DNA of 64,000 bases from Streptomyces tagetis (GTDB lineage Bacteria; Actinomycetota; Actinomycetes; Streptomycetales; Streptomycetaceae), in NCBI RefSeq assembly GCF_018069565.1, contig NZ_JAGPNL010000001.1:1674001-1738000 (forward strand). The letters run 5' to 3'. The position numbers were made by a program, and so were the translations under genes. Positions 1 through 8,525 of the stretch are shown here, piece after piece (within the stretch, counting starts at the first letter, position 1; each line of letters starts with the position of its first letter). The notes beneath the pieces were generated by a model. That model did not search any database. It saw only the letters and a program-made list of their open reading frames with translations, and was not told the origin of the DNA.

Positions 1-152
1 GGGTCCAGGGGCTCGGGGGCGTCGTCCTCGTGCCGGATCAGCTTCCAGGTCCGCTGGAACGCCAGCCCGGCCAGGGCGCCGCCCACCCAGCCCAGCACCA
101 GGCCGGCGGGCTGGTAGGCGAGGGGCAGCTTCTGCTTCTTCTTCTTGCCCAC
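1..152 (-). CDS. DUF4235-family small membrane protein (partial, cut by window edge)
   Basis: Fifty codons are visible from a GTG start; the rest lies left of the window. The protein opens with a lysine-rich patch (VGKKKKQKLPLAYQ) followed by a glycine-rich hydrophobic stretch (AGLVLGWVGGALAGLAF) and a basic QRTWKLIRHEDD segment. This is the typical N-terminus of DUF4235 proteins, small actinobacterial proteins with a few membrane-associated helices and no known biochemical role. The start is chosen because the next in-frame upstream codons do not give a better ribosome site; GAAGGAGAC lies a few bases upstream of the GTG. Function is unknown. Confidence 0.7.
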   Translation of the reverse strand, partial: MGKKKKQKLPLAYQPAGLVLGWVGGALAGLAFQRTWKLIRHEDDAPEPLD

Positions 153-248
153 GTCGGTCTCCTTCGGTAGTGCCGGTGGTGCCGGTGGTGCCGCGGTGCG
201 GTGGCCCGCCCGGGAGCGGCCGGGCCGGGGGCCGGGCGGCGCCCCGGG

Positions 249-1274
249 TCAGGGCCGGCCGGCGGCCGGCACCTCCTCGCCGGCCGGGACCGGCCCCGGC
301 GGCGTCCCGTCGCCGAACGGACGGCCGCCCAGCTCCTCGCGGTGGTGCGGGGTGAGCCAGCCGCCCAGGTCCGGGCCGAGCGGCACGATGCCGCTCGGGT
401 TGATGCCGGTGTGCACCTGGTAGTAGTGCCGTTTGATGTGGTCGAAGTCGACGGTGTCGCCGAAGCCCGGCGTCTGGAACAGGTCCCGGACGTACGCCCA
501 CAGCACCGGGTTCTCCGCCAGCTTCCAGCGGTTGCACTTGAAATGGCCGTGGTAGACGGCGTCGAAGCGGACCAGCGTGGTGAAGAGCCGGATGTCGGCC
601 TCGGTGATCGTGTCGCCGACCAGGTAGCGCTGCCGCTCCAGCCGGGGCACCAGCAGCTCCAGACGCCGGAAGACGTCCGTGCAGGCGGCCTCGTACTCCT
701 CCTGGCCGGTGGCGAAGCCCGCCCGGTACACCCCGTTGTTGACGTCCTGGTAGACGCCCGCCATCACCTCGTCGATCTCCTCGCGCCGCCGTGACGGGTA
801 CAGGTCGGGCGCCCCGGGCCGGTGCAGCGCGCTCCACTCGGTGGCGAGGTCGAGGGTGATCTGCTGGAAGTCGTTGGTGACCAGTCGCCCGCTGGGCACG
901 TCCACCACCGCGGGGACGCTCACCCCGCCCGGGTAGCCGGTCTCCCGCCGGTCGTACGCCTCGCTGAGGTAGCGGATGCCGAGGACCGGGTCGCGCCCGC
1001 CCGGGTCCAGGGTGAAGCGCCAGCTCCGGTCGTCCTGGACCGGGTCGGCGACCGCCAGGGACAGCGCGTCCTCCAGCCCGAGCAGCCGCCGTGAGACCAG
1101 GGCCCGGCTCGCCCAGGGACAGGCCCGGCTCACCACCAGCCGGTAACGGCCGGCCTCCACGGGCCAGCCGTCCCGGCCGTCCGCCGTGATCCGGTCGGCG
1201 AAGTGGCTCCGGGACCGTTTGAAGGACTTCCTGCCGTACGCGCTGTTGCCGGGCGTGCCGCCGTCGCCGCTCAT
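249..1274 (-). CDS. Glutathionyl-hydroquinone reductase (xi-class glutathione S-transferase family)
   Basis: A 341-residue protein of the YqjG/ECM4 type. The active-site motif ACPWASRA lies near residue 50, in the thioredoxin-like N-terminal domain; the cysteine there is the catalytic residue that attacks the glutathionyl adduct of a hydroquinone. The all-helical C-terminal half carries the family signature TEADIRLFTTLVRFDAVYH and NRWKLAENPVLWAYVRDL. Known members reduce S-glutathionyl-hydroquinones; since Streptomyces uses mycothiol, the true thiol is probably mycothiol or a foreign adduct, which is inference. The ATG at 1274 gives normal family length; the frame stays open upstream but that extension has no conserved sequence. 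A C-terminal proline/glycine tail is extra. It is transcribed away from the next gene's 3' end with a 256-nt spacer in which I see no other gene. Confidence 0.9.
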   Translation of the reverse strand: MSGDGGTPGNSAYGRKSFKRSRSHFADRITADGRDGWPVEAGRYRLVVSRACPWASRALVSRRLLGLEDALSLAVADPVQDDRSWRFTLDPGGRDPVLGIRYLSEAYDRRETGYPGGVSVPAVVDVPSGRLVTNDFQQITLDLATEWSALHRPGAPDLYPSRRREEIDEVMAGVYQDVNNGVYRAGFATGQEEYEAACTDVFRRLELLVPRLERQRYLVGDTITEADIRLFTTLVRFDAVYHGHFKCNRWKLAENPVLWAYVRDLFQTPGFGDTVDFDHIKRHYYQVHTGINPSGIVPLGPDLGGWLTPHHREELGGRPFGDGTPPGPVPAGEEVPAAGRP

Positions 1275-1530
1275 CGGTGCTGCCTCCCTGTGGTGGTGCC
1301 TGGTGGACACGTTCCCCTTTTTCGCCGCCCGGCACGGACGGACCGCGACCAGGGGAGAGAAGGGGGCGTCCCGAGGGGGGCGGGTGTGCCGGGGCGGGCG
1401 GAGGCGGCGGACGGCCCCGCCGCGACGGGGGAACGCGGCGGGGCCTGACCCACGTCTGCCCGCCCCGGCCCGGGTCCATTCCCGGCCCGTTCCCGCGAGG
1501 GGGCGCCCGCCGCCCCGCCGGGTCCGAGGG

Positions 1531-1980
1531 TCAGATCTGCCCGGCCGGCTCCAGGACGAAGACCGGGATCTCCCGCTCCGTCTTGCGCTGGTAGTCGGCG
1601 TACGACGGGAAGGCCGCGACCGCCCGCTCCCACCACTCGGCCTTCTCCGCGCCGGTGACCTCACGGGCCGTCATGTCCTGCCGGACGGGGCCGTCCCGCA
1701 GTTCCACGTGGGGATCGGCCTTCACGTTGAAGTACCAGACCGGGTGCTTCGGCGCCCCGCCCAGGGAGGCGACCACCGCGTACCGGCCGTCGTGCTCGAC
1801 GCGCATCAGCGGCGTCTTGCGGAGCTTCCCGCTGCGGGCGCCCCGGGTGGTCAGCAGGATCACGGGCAGCCCCGTGTCCCGCAGAGTCGTCCCCCGCGTA
1901 CCGCCGGAACTCTCGTACAGCTCGACCTGCTCGCGCACCCACTGCGTCGGGCTGGGCTCGTACTCGCCCTCAAGAGGCAT
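1531..1980 (-). CDS. Nitroreductase family deazaflavin (F420)-dependent oxidoreductase (DDN-like)
   Basis: A 149-residue protein of the Ddn/split-barrel family. Diagnostic stretches are [20 protein letters not shown] (phosphate/F420 binding loop), [20 protein letters not shown] and the C-terminal [16 protein letters not shown]. Family members use reduced F420 to reduce quinones or activate nitroimidazoles, often at the membrane. The length is normal for the family. It is monocistronic, on the minus strand, with its 5' end facing the divergent P450 gene, so the two may share the 470-nt control region between them. No substrate can be deduced. Confidence 0.88.
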   Translation of the reverse strand: MPLEGEYEPSPTQWVREQVELYESSGGTRGTTLRDTGLPVILLTTRGARSGKLRKTPLMRVEHDGRYAVVASLGGAPKHPVWYFNVKADPHVELRDGPVRQDMTAREVTGAEKAEWWERAVAAFPSYADYQRKTEREIPVFVLEPAGQI

Positions 1981-2450
1981 GGCATCCGTCCCCTCGTCGT
2001 CTCCTACGGCTGACCGGCACCGCCGCCCCCGTCCCGCGGTGCCCGTTCCATCCCTACCGCACCCGTCCCGTCCGCGAACCCCACCGGCACCGGGAACCGC
2101 CGCAGGAGCACGGGGAACACGGGGGAGCGCCGCCCTCCGCCACCACGGCGGCGCGCGCCGGGGAGCCGCGCGCCCCGGCGAGATCCGGCGGAGCGGGGCC
2201 GCCGGCGGGCGAACCGATCAGGCCACGCCCCGCGCGGCCGGGAGCGCCGCCCCGTCCGCCGTACGGGCGAGGCGACCGCCGCGCCGACCGGCCCCCGCGT
2301 CGTACGGGCGCCCTGGGCCGCCGCCGGTGACGGCGATCCCCGGCCAGTTCGCTCCCGCAACGCATCTGGCCGAACTTCGCGTCGCCGCTTGGATGCCCAA
2401 GGCATCTAATGGCGGGCGTCACGACGCACCCTTCGTCTGCGAGGTCATCC
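1981..2450. other. Divergent intergenic control region (F420 reductase / P450)
   Basis: No gene is visible in these 470 bases. Two small inverted repeats sit just upstream of the P450 start: GGCCAG at 2342-2347 with CTGGCC at 2366-2371, and GATGCC/GGCATC around a CAA at 2392-2406. Their place, 45-110 bases before the P450 ATG, makes them candidates for regulator binding; nothing in the window identifies the regulator. Confidence 0.4.
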
Positions 2451-3632
2451 ATGACGGACACGGCGCAGCCCGTCGCCTTCCCCCAGGACCGGACCTGCCC
2501 CTACCAGCCGCCCCCCGGATACCGGCCCCTGCGCGAGGCCCGGCCGCTGGCCCGCGTCACCCTCTTCGACGGCAGCCCCGCCTGGCTGGTCAGCGGCCAC
2601 GGCACCGCCCGGCGCCTGCTCGCCGACCGGCGGCTCTCCACCGACCGCACCCGCGACGGCTTCCCGGTCACCACCGCACGCCTGGCCGGCCTGGTCCGCC
2701 GCACCACCGCCCTGCTCGGTGTCGACGACCCCGAACACCGCGCCCAGCGCAAACTGGTCCTTCCCGAGTTCACCCTCAAACGCGCCGCCGCCCTGCGCCC
2801 GCGCATCCAGGAGATCGTCGACGCCCGGCTCGACGCCATGATCGCCGGCGGCTCGCCCGCCGAGCTGGTGAGCGCCTTCGCGCTGCCGGTGCCCTCCATG
2901 GTGATCTGCGCCCTGCTCGGCGTCCCCTACGCCGACCACGACTTCTTCGAGGAGCAGTCCCGCCGGCTGCTGCGCGGCCCCGACTCCGCCGACGTCGCCG
3001 ATGCCCGGGACCGGCTGGAGGACTACCTCGGCGACCTCGTCGACCGCAAACGGGAACACCCCGGCCACGGCCTGCTCGACGACCTCGTCTGCCAGGGCGT
3101 CGACCGCGAGCAGACCGTCGCCCTCGCGGTCATCCTCCTGATCGCCGGCCACGAGACCACCGCCAACATGATCTCGCTCGGCACCTACACCCTGCTCTGC
3201 CACCCCGAGCGCCTGGCCGAACTCCGCGCGGACCCCTCGCTGCTGCCGGGCGCCGTCGAGGAACTGATGCGCGTCCTGTCCATCGCGGACGGACTGCTCC
3301 GGCTCGCCACCGAGGACATCGAGGTCGACGGCGAGACCATCCGGGCCGGCGAGGGCGTCGTCTTCGCCGGCTCCGTCATCAACCGCGACGAGAGCGTCTA
3401 CCCCGACCCGGACGCCCTCGACTGGCACCGCCCGGCCCGCCACCACGTCTCCTTCGGCTTCGGCATCCACCAGTGCCTCGGCCAGAACCTGGCCCGCGCC
3501 GAACTGGAGATCGCCCTGCGCGCCCTCTTCACGCGGCTGCCCGGACTGCGCCTGGCCGTCCCGGCCGAGGAGATCCCCTTCAAGCCCGGCGACACGATCC
3601 AGGGGATGCTGGAACTCCCCGTGGCCTGGTAG
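2451..3632 (+). CDS. Cytochrome P450 (CYP105-like)
   Basis: A 393-residue cytosolic bacterial P450. All landmarks are intact: I-helix oxygen-activation motif IAGHETTANM (about residue 235), K-helix EELMR (ExxR), and the haem-ligand loop FGFGIHQCLGQNLAR with the axial cysteine (about residue 342). The opening FPQDRTCPYQPPPGY is typical of the CYP105 family, which hydroxylates or N-dealkylates xenobiotics and secondary metabolites; the subfamily is inference. The ATG at 2451 is chosen over an in-frame ATG at 2409 because GAGG lies six bases ahead of it. Thirteen bases after the stop comes a ferredoxin gene, the usual CYP105 redox partner arrangement. No dedicated ferredoxin reductase is nearby. 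Confidence 0.93.
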   Translation: MTDTAQPVAFPQDRTCPYQPPPGYRPLREARPLARVTLFDGSPAWLVSGHGTARRLLADRRLSTDRTRDGFPVTTARLAGLVRRTTALLGVDDPEHRAQRKLVLPEFTLKRAAALRPRIQEIVDARLDAMIAGGSPAELVSAFALPVPSMVICALLGVPYADHDFFEEQSRRLLRGPDSADVADARDRLEDYLGDLVDRKREHPGHGLLDDLVCQGVDREQTVALAVILLIAGHETTANMISLGTYTLLCHPERLAELRADPSLLPGAVEELMRVLSIADGLLRLATEDIEVDGETIRAGEGVVFAGSVINRDESVYPDPDALDWHRPARHHVSFGFGIHQCLGQNLARAELEIALRALFTRLPGLRLAVPAEEIPFKPGDTIQGMLELPVAW

Positions 3633-3645
3633 GAGGGGCCCGACC

Positions 3646-3852
3646 ATGCGGCACGACATCGGCATCGACCACGACCTGTGCATCGGCGCGGGCCAGTGCG
3701 CGCTGACCGCCCCCGCCGTCTTCACCCAGGACGACGACGGGGTCAGCGCCCTGGTGCCCGGCCGTGAGGACGGCGGCGGGAGCCCCCTGGTGCGGGAGGC
3801 GGCACGCGCCTGCCCGGTGGGCGCCATCACCGTCACGCCCCGCGCCGGCTGA
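3646..3852 (+). CDS. 3Fe-4S ferredoxin, redox partner of the adjacent P450
   Basis: Sixty-eight residues. The cluster motif reads CIGAGQC near residue 14, then a lone CP near residue 57 (ARACPVGAI). Three spaced cysteine positions plus the alanine/glycine that replaces the fourth ligand match the 3Fe-4S ferredoxins encoded beside CYP105 genes in Streptomyces. It should carry single electrons from a housekeeping NAD(P)H-ferredoxin reductase to the P450. The gene follows the P450 at 13 bases with an AGGAGG Shine-Dalgarno, so the two are almost certainly co-transcribed. Confidence 0.92.
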   Translation: MRHDIGIDHDLCIGAGQCALTAPAVFTQDDDGVSALVPGREDGGGSPLVREAARACPVGAITVTPRAG

Positions 3853-3934
3853 CCCCCACAGGGCTGCTCCCGCCCTCGCCGGAGGACCACGGCGTACCCT
3901 CCCTGGAAGTGATCCCGAGGGCAGGAGCAGCAAC

Positions 3935-4903
3935 GTGGAGTATGTGAAGCTCGGTTCGACGGGCCTGGACGTGTCGCGTATCTGTCTGGGCTGCATGACC
4001 TACGGCGTCCCCGGCCGCGGCCCGCACGAGTGGACCCTCGACGAGGACGCCTCGCGCCCGCTGATCCGGCAGGCGCTGGAGGCGGGCGTCACCTTCTTCG
4101 ACACGGCCAACGTCTACTCCGACGGCACCAGCGAGGAGATCGTCGGCCGGGCGCTGCGCGACTTCGCCCGCCGCGACGAGATCGTCCTCGCCACCAAGGT
4201 GCACGGCCGGATGCGCCCCGGACCCAACGGCGCGGGGCTCTCCCGCAAGGCGATCATGACCGAGATCGACCACAGCCTCCGGCGGCTGGGCACCGACTAC
4301 GTCGACCTCTACCAGATCCACCGCTACGACCCGGACACCCCCGTCGAGGAGACGATGGAGGCCCTGCACGACGTGGTGAAGGCGGGCAAGGCCCGCTACA
4401 TCGGGGCCAGTTCGATGTACGCCTGGCAGTTCTCCAAGGCCCAGTACACCGCCGAGCGGCACGGCTGGACCCGCTTCGTGTCCATGCAGAACCACTACAA
4501 CCTGATCTACCGCGAGGAGGAGCGCGAGATGCTGCCGCTCTGCGCGGACCAGGGCGTCGGCGTCCTGCCCTGGAGCCCGCTGGCACGCGGACGCCTCACC
4601 CGGGACTGGGACACCGCCACCCCGCGCAGCGCCACCGACACCTTCGGGGAGACCCTCTACCAGGAGGGCGACCGCGCCGTCGTCGAGACCGTCGGCCGCA
4701 TCGCCGCCCGGCGCGGTGTGCCGCGCGCCCAGGTGGCCCTGGCCTGGCTCCTGCACCAGGACGTGGTGACGGCACCCCTCGTCGGCGCCTCCCGGCCGGG
4801 GCACCTGGAGGACGCCGTGGCCGCGGTCGGCCTCGCCCTGGACGCCGAGGAGATCGGGGAACTGGAGCGGCCCTACCACCCGCACCCCGTCGCCGGTCAC
4901 TGA
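3935..4903 (+). CDS. Aldo/keto reductase
   Basis: A 322-residue TIM-barrel oxidoreductase that reduces aldehydes or ketones with NADPH. The catalytic tetrad is visible: Asp in FFDTANVYSDG, Tyr in NVYSDG, Lys in LATKVHG and His in YQIHRYD. C-terminal nucleotide-binding features (LLHQDVVTAPLVGASRPGHL) are normal. The GTG at 3935 is preceded by AGGAG at seven bases; the longer open frame upstream overlaps the ferredoxin and has no family similarity. It lies 82 bases downstream of the ferredoxin on the same strand, so it may be transcribed with the P450 pair, but a separate promoter is possible. Substrate unknown. Confidence 0.92.
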   Translation: MEYVKLGSTGLDVSRICLGCMTYGVPGRGPHEWTLDEDASRPLIRQALEAGVTFFDTANVYSDGTSEEIVGRALRDFARRDEIVLATKVHGRMRPGPNGAGLSRKAIMTEIDHSLRRLGTDYVDLYQIHRYDPDTPVEETMEALHDVVKAGKARYIGASSMYAWQFSKAQYTAERHGWTRFVSMQNHYNLIYREEEREMLPLCADQGVGVLPWSPLARGRLTRDWDTATPRSATDTFGETLYQEGDRAVVETVGRIAARRGVPRAQVALAWLLHQDVVTAPLVGASRPGHLEDAVAAVGLALDAEEIGELERPYHPHPVAGH

Positions 4904-4911
4904 ACGGGCAC

Positions 4912-4943
4912 GCCCCCGGGACGGCCCGCGCCGCCCCGGGGGC
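4912..4943. terminator. Hairpin terminator between convergent genes
   Basis: A nine-base perfect stem (GCCCCCGGG at 4912-4920 with its complement at 4935-4943) and a 14-base loop sits between the aldo/keto reductase stop and the convergent lipoprotein stop. There is no U-tract, as is common in Streptomyces. Confidence 0.6.
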
Positions 4944-4994
4944 CCGAGGGTGCCCGGTCTCAGGGCCGTACGAGAACCGGCTCACGACCGCGCC

Positions 4995-5645
4995 TCAGGG
5001 TCCCGTGCCCGCCTCCAGCGGGCCCAGCCGCACCGCCGAGGCGTTGCCGCCCACCGGGACCTCACCGCCCGTCCACCGCACCGTGAGCGAGTCCCGCTCG
5101 TCCGGCGGGGTGACCAGCAGCGACGCCGGGATGGCCGTCCGGGCCCCGCTGATCCGCGGGCTGGAGAACGACAGCCCCGACCAGGCGCTCGCGCCCGGCG
5201 CCAGGGTCAGCGTCACCGGCGAGGCGGGCGTCCGCACCGGGTCCGGGCCGAGCTGCCTGCCGGAGGCGTCCACGAAGGCGGCGCCCGGGTAGCCGTGCAC
5301 CGTGCAGGCGCGCTGCGAGACGTTGGTCAGCACGACCGGGAAGTTGCGCTGTCCGGCGCCCGGGTCGTCGCGGCCGACCGAGGCCCGCAACTGCGCCGTG
5401 TGACAGCGGTCGCCGGTCCGCCCGGAGGCGGAGGCCGACGCCGCGGTGTCACCGGGCACCGCACCGGCCGGCGGGGCGCTCCGGCCCGCTGAGGTACCGG
5501 CGGTGCCGGACGGGCGTCCGGCCGTACCGGACGGTGCCGCGCTCGCCGTGCCGCCGGCCGCGCCGCAGGCGGTCAGCGCGCCCAGCACGGCGACGGCGCT
5601 CGCGATCAACGCCGTCCGGCGGGCGGACGGGGACGTCTTCGCCAT
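4995..5645 (-). CDS. Secreted lipoprotein with DUF4232 domain
   Basis: A 216-residue exported protein. The N-terminus has a basic start (MAKTSPSARR), a hydrophobic core and the lipobox LTAC, so the cysteine near residue 27 should be lipidated and hold the protein on the outer face of the membrane. An alanine/glycine/threonine-rich linker of about 50 residues follows. The C-terminal half (RASVGRDDPGAGQRNFPVVLTNVS to the end) is a DUF4232 beta-sandwich with two cysteines (DRCHT, RACTV). DUF4232 proteins are abundant in Streptomyces and have no proven function. ATG at 5645 with GGAG upstream. Monocistronic. Confidence 0.85.
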   Translation of the reverse strand: MAKTSPSARRTALIASAVAVLGALTACGAAGGTASAAPSGTAGRPSGTAGTSAGRSAPPAGAVPGDTAASASASGRTGDRCHTAQLRASVGRDDPGAGQRNFPVVLTNVSQRACTVHGYPGAAFVDASGRQLGPDPVRTPASPVTLTLAPGASAWSGLSFSSPRISGARTAIPASLLVTPPDERDSLTVRWTGGEVPVGGNASAVRLGPLEAGTGP

Positions 5646-5785
5646 GGCTCCTCCACACTGTCGTGGGTCGGTCGGGTACGGTCCCGGCACCGGCGCTCCC
5701 CGGGCAGCCGCGCTCCCGGGTACCTGTGCGCAGGGCGTACACCCGTTCCCTTCGGGTGTCCCGCGACACGGCGGGGAAACGGCGG

Positions 5786-8191
5786 TCAGGTCTCGCCGAG
5801 CAGGTCCAGCTCCGCCCAGATGGTCTTGCCCTCCGGGGTGTGCCGGCTGCCCCAGCGCTGGGTGAGCTGGGCGACCAGCAGCAGACCGCGCCCGCCCTCG
5901 TCCCAGGTCCGGGCCCGGCGCAGGTGCGGGGCGGTGTGGCTGGCGTCGGAGACCTCGCAGATCAGCGTGACCGCGTCGTGGATCAGCCGCAGCCTGATCG
6001 GCGGAGAGCCGTACCGGATGGCGTTGGTGACCAGTTCGCTCACCACCAGCTCCGCGGTGAACGACGTCTCCACCAGCGCCCAGGCGGCAAGCTGCTCGAC
6101 GACCTGCTTGCGGATCGGGGCCACCAGCGCCGGATCGGCCGGGACGTCCCAGGTCGCCACCTGGGACGCGGTCAGCCCGCGGGTGCGGGCCAGCAGCAGG
6201 GCCACGTCGTCCTCGATGCCGCCCGGCGGCAGCAGCGTGTCCAGCACCCGGTCGCAGGCGGCCTCCAGCGAGCCGCCGGGCCGCGCCAGCGCCTCGCGCA
6301 GCCGCGTCAGGCCGTCCGACGCGCCGGTGCCGCCGGCGGGCAGTCCGGCGTAGCCGCTCTCGCCGCCGCCTGTCAGCCCGTCGGTGTAGAAGGCGAGCAC
6401 ACTGCCCTCGCGCAGCTCCAGCTCGGCCGACTCGTACGGTAGCCCGCCCACGCCCAGCGGCGGTCCCGAGGCCATCTCGACCAGCTCGGGCGGGCCGTCC
6501 GGCGGCACCAGGACCGGCGGCGGATGTCCGGCCCGCGCCAGCGCGCAGCGCCGCGACACCGGGTCGTAGACCGCGTACAGACAGGTGGCGCCGGTCTCGC
6601 CCGCGCCGTCGTCGCCGCTCTCCTCGGAGAGCCGGACCACCAGATCGTCGAGGTGGGTGAGCAACTCGTCGGGAGTGAGGTCGATGTCGGCGAGGGTACG
6701 GACGGCGGTGCGCAGCCGGCCCATGGTCGCGGATGCCTGGATGCCGTGGCCGACGACGTCCCCGACGACCATGGCGACCCGCATCCCGGAGAGCGGGATG
6801 ACGTCGAACCAGTCGCCGCCGACCCCGGAGCGGGCCGCCGGCAGGTAGCGGGAGGCGGTCTCGACGGCGGGGCTGGCGGGCAGCGTCCGGGGGAGCAGGC
6901 TGCGCTGGAGGGTCAGCGTCGTCTCCCGCTCGCGGGAGTAGCGGCGGGCGTTGTCGATGCAGACGGCGGCGCGGGCGGTGACCTCCTCGGCCAGCAGGGC
7001 GTCGTCGTGGGTGAAGGCGCAGGGGTGGCGGTAGCGGGCGAAGACGGCGATGCCGAGGGTGGTGCCGCGGGCCTGGAGCGGTACGGACATCGTCGAGTGG
7101 ATGCCGTACTCCTCGATGCGGGAGACCCGGATCGGGTCCCAGGCCCGCCACCGGTCGAGGTCGCCGGAGGGCACCGCGGAGACGACGGTACGGCCGGTGA
7201 GCAGCGACTCGGCCTGCGGGGAGCCGGCCGGATAGTGGTCCAGGCGGCCCGGCCGCGCCACCGCCTCGGGACAGCCCGGGGTGATGGACCGGTGGGCGGC
7301 GCGGCGCAGCGGGACCGGCGGTCCGGGCAGCCCGGCCGACTCGCCGTGCTCCAGGGCGTCGAGGAGGTCGACGCTGACGAAGTCGGCGAGCGTGGGCACG
7401 CAGACGTCGGCCAGCTCCTGTGCCGTGCGGGTGACGTCGAGGGTGCTGCCGATGCGCACGCTGGCCTGGTTGACCAGTTGCAGCCGCTCGCGGGCGAGGT
7501 GCTGCTCGGTGAAGTCGTGGGCGCTCACGCAGACCCCGCGCACCCGGCCGGCGGAGTCGGTGAGCGGGGAGATCTGGGCCTGCCAGGCGTGGGCGCGGGT
7601 CTCGCCGGGCGCCTGGTAGTACGTCTGGAGGTCGGCCGCGCGGCCGGAGGCGAGGACCTCCCGCATCCGCTTCTCCAGCTCGGCGTTCTGCGGCCGGCCG
7701 CCGATGTCGGTGGGGCGCAGCCCGCGCAGGCGGTCCGGCGGCAGCTCGGTCAGCCGGGCCATCGCGTCGTTGATGCCGCGCAGCCGCAGCGACTCGTCGA
7801 AGATCATGGTGGCGCAGGGCGACTGCGTCAGCGCCGCCCGCACGAGCGGGTCGTCGGGCTGTTGGGGGCCGTGGTCCAGCGGGGAGACGACGAGCCAGTC
7901 GCCCGCCTCGCCCTGCTCGGCCGGTCTGCGGTGGGCCAGCACCCACACCGGCACCCGGTGTCCGTCGCGGTGGCGCAGCTCCAGCGTGCCGCTCCAGCGG
8001 TCCTCGCCGGGGGGCGGGGGAGCGGCGGCGGGTCCGTCGGCCAGCAGGGCGGCGGCGGGGCCCGCGACGACCTCGGCGGCGGTGTGGCCCAGCAGCAGCC
8101 GGGCGCCCTCGTTCCACGCGCGCAGGGTGCCGGAGGCGTCGACGACGGCACGGGCCGCGGTGGCATCGTCGAACGGGTTGACCGGGCTCAT
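5786..8191 (-). CDS. PAS-PAS-GAF-SpoIIE phosphatase with C-terminal RsbW-like ATPase
   Basis: An 801-residue soluble signalling protein. Order of domains: PAS (about 10-110), PAS (about 130-240, RGINDAMARLTELPPDRL), GAF (about 255-410), PP2C/SpoIIE phosphatase (about 430-640; GGDWFDVIPL, MVVGDVVGHG, FYTDGLT carry the metal-binding aspartates) and a histidine-kinase-type ATPase (about 680-795; ELVVSELVTNAIRYG, DEGGRGLLLV). Such proteins both dephosphorylate an anti-sigma antagonist and may act as an anti-sigma kinase, placing the two halves of a partner switch on one chain. The start at 8191 is uncertain; an in-frame GTG three codons upstream is also possible. Divergent from the cellulase gene. 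Cognate sigma factor is not in the window. Confidence 0.9.
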   Translation of the reverse strand: MSPVNPFDDATAARAVVDASGTLRAWNEGARLLLGHTAAEVVAGPAAALLADGPAAAPPPPGEDRWSGTLELRHRDGHRVPVWVLAHRRPAEQGEAGDWLVVSPLDHGPQQPDDPLVRAALTQSPCATMIFDESLRLRGINDAMARLTELPPDRLRGLRPTDIGGRPQNAELEKRMREVLASGRAADLQTYYQAPGETRAHAWQAQISPLTDSAGRVRGVCVSAHDFTEQHLARERLQLVNQASVRIGSTLDVTRTAQELADVCVPTLADFVSVDLLDALEHGESAGLPGPPVPLRRAAHRSITPGCPEAVARPGRLDHYPAGSPQAESLLTGRTVVSAVPSGDLDRWRAWDPIRVSRIEEYGIHSTMSVPLQARGTTLGIAVFARYRHPCAFTHDDALLAEEVTARAAVCIDNARRYSRERETTLTLQRSLLPRTLPASPAVETASRYLPAARSGVGGDWFDVIPLSGMRVAMVVGDVVGHGIQASATMGRLRTAVRTLADIDLTPDELLTHLDDLVVRLSEESGDDGAGETGATCLYAVYDPVSRRCALARAGHPPPVLVPPDGPPELVEMASGPPLGVGGLPYESAELELREGSVLAFYTDGLTGGGESGYAGLPAGGTGASDGLTRLREALARPGGSLEAACDRVLDTLLPPGGIEDDVALLLARTRGLTASQVATWDVPADPALVAPIRKQVVEQLAAWALVETSFTAELVVSELVTNAIRYGSPPIRLRLIHDAVTLICEVSDASHTAPHLRRARTWDEGGRGLLLVAQLTQRWGSRHTPEGKTIWAELDLLGET

Positions 8192-8423
8192 CCTCGCCAC
8201 TCCATTGCGCACACTCACAGTGAACAGGCGCGTCACTTGGGTTTCCAGACTAGTGTCTCCGGGCCTCGCGCGGGCCCGGACCGGCCCCCGCGAAAGGCCC
8301 CCGGAAGCCGTCGACCGGGCCCCGTACAGGGCGGAAACCGGCCGCCACGGGAGGGTGACAAGTCCGGTCCGCACCGTTGACGCGGTGTCATGTCTGCTAC
8401 AAGCATGGGGCTCCCCCTGTCTT

Positions 8424-8437
8424 TGGGAGCGCTCCCA
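8424..8437. promoter_or_regulatory. CebR/CelR-type LacI-family operator
   Basis: The 14-bp palindrome TGGGAGCGCTCCCA is identical to the consensus bound by the cellobiose/cellotriose-sensing LacI-family repressors CebR (Streptomyces) and CelR (Thermobifida). It lies 88 bases ahead of the start of a GH9 cellulase gene, so cellulose-derived oligosaccharides probably induce that gene. The repressor gene itself is not in this window. Confidence 0.88.
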
Positions 8438-8446
8438 TGGAGCCCT

Positions 8447-8506
8447 GTGGAGTTCCGTGACGTCCCGTGGAGTTCCGTGAGGTCCCCTGGAGTGCCGCCC
8501 GCCCCT
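8447..8506. repeat. Three 20-base direct repeats in the cellulase leader
   Basis: Units start at 8447, 8467 and 8487. The first two differ by a single base (GTGGAGTTCCGTGA then CGTCCC or GGTCCC); the third keeps CTGGAGT and diverges. A partial match (ATGGAGCCCT) abuts upstream at 8437. The 20-base spacing is close to two helical turns. Confidence 0.7.
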
Positions 8507-8525
8507 CCACCCGAGGAGCCCGGAC

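Larger units (their letters stand above)
8192..8525. other. Divergent control region (SpoIIE switch protein / GH9 cellulase)
   Basis: This 334-base gap holds no gene. It contains a 14-bp perfect palindrome at 8424-8437 and a run of 20-base direct repeats at 8447-8506, both described separately, and the Shine-Dalgarno GAGGAG at 8513-8518 for the cellulase GTG. Confidence 0.6.

Noticed and set aside
249..1664. A 471-residue frame extending the glutathionyl-hydroquinone reductase upstream
   Set aside because: The extra 130 residues are arginine/proline-rich frame-shadow sequence overlapping the next gene's end; family homology begins at the ATG at 1274.
4995..8117. Very long open frames across the SpoIIE gene on both strands (over 1000 and 600 codons)
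   Set aside because: They are artefacts of high G+C third-position bias; only the frame with PAS, GAF, SpoIIE and ATPase motifs is real.
8448..8506. Direct repeats read as a CRISPR array
   Set aside because: The units are contiguous without spacers, only three copies, and no cas genes are present.
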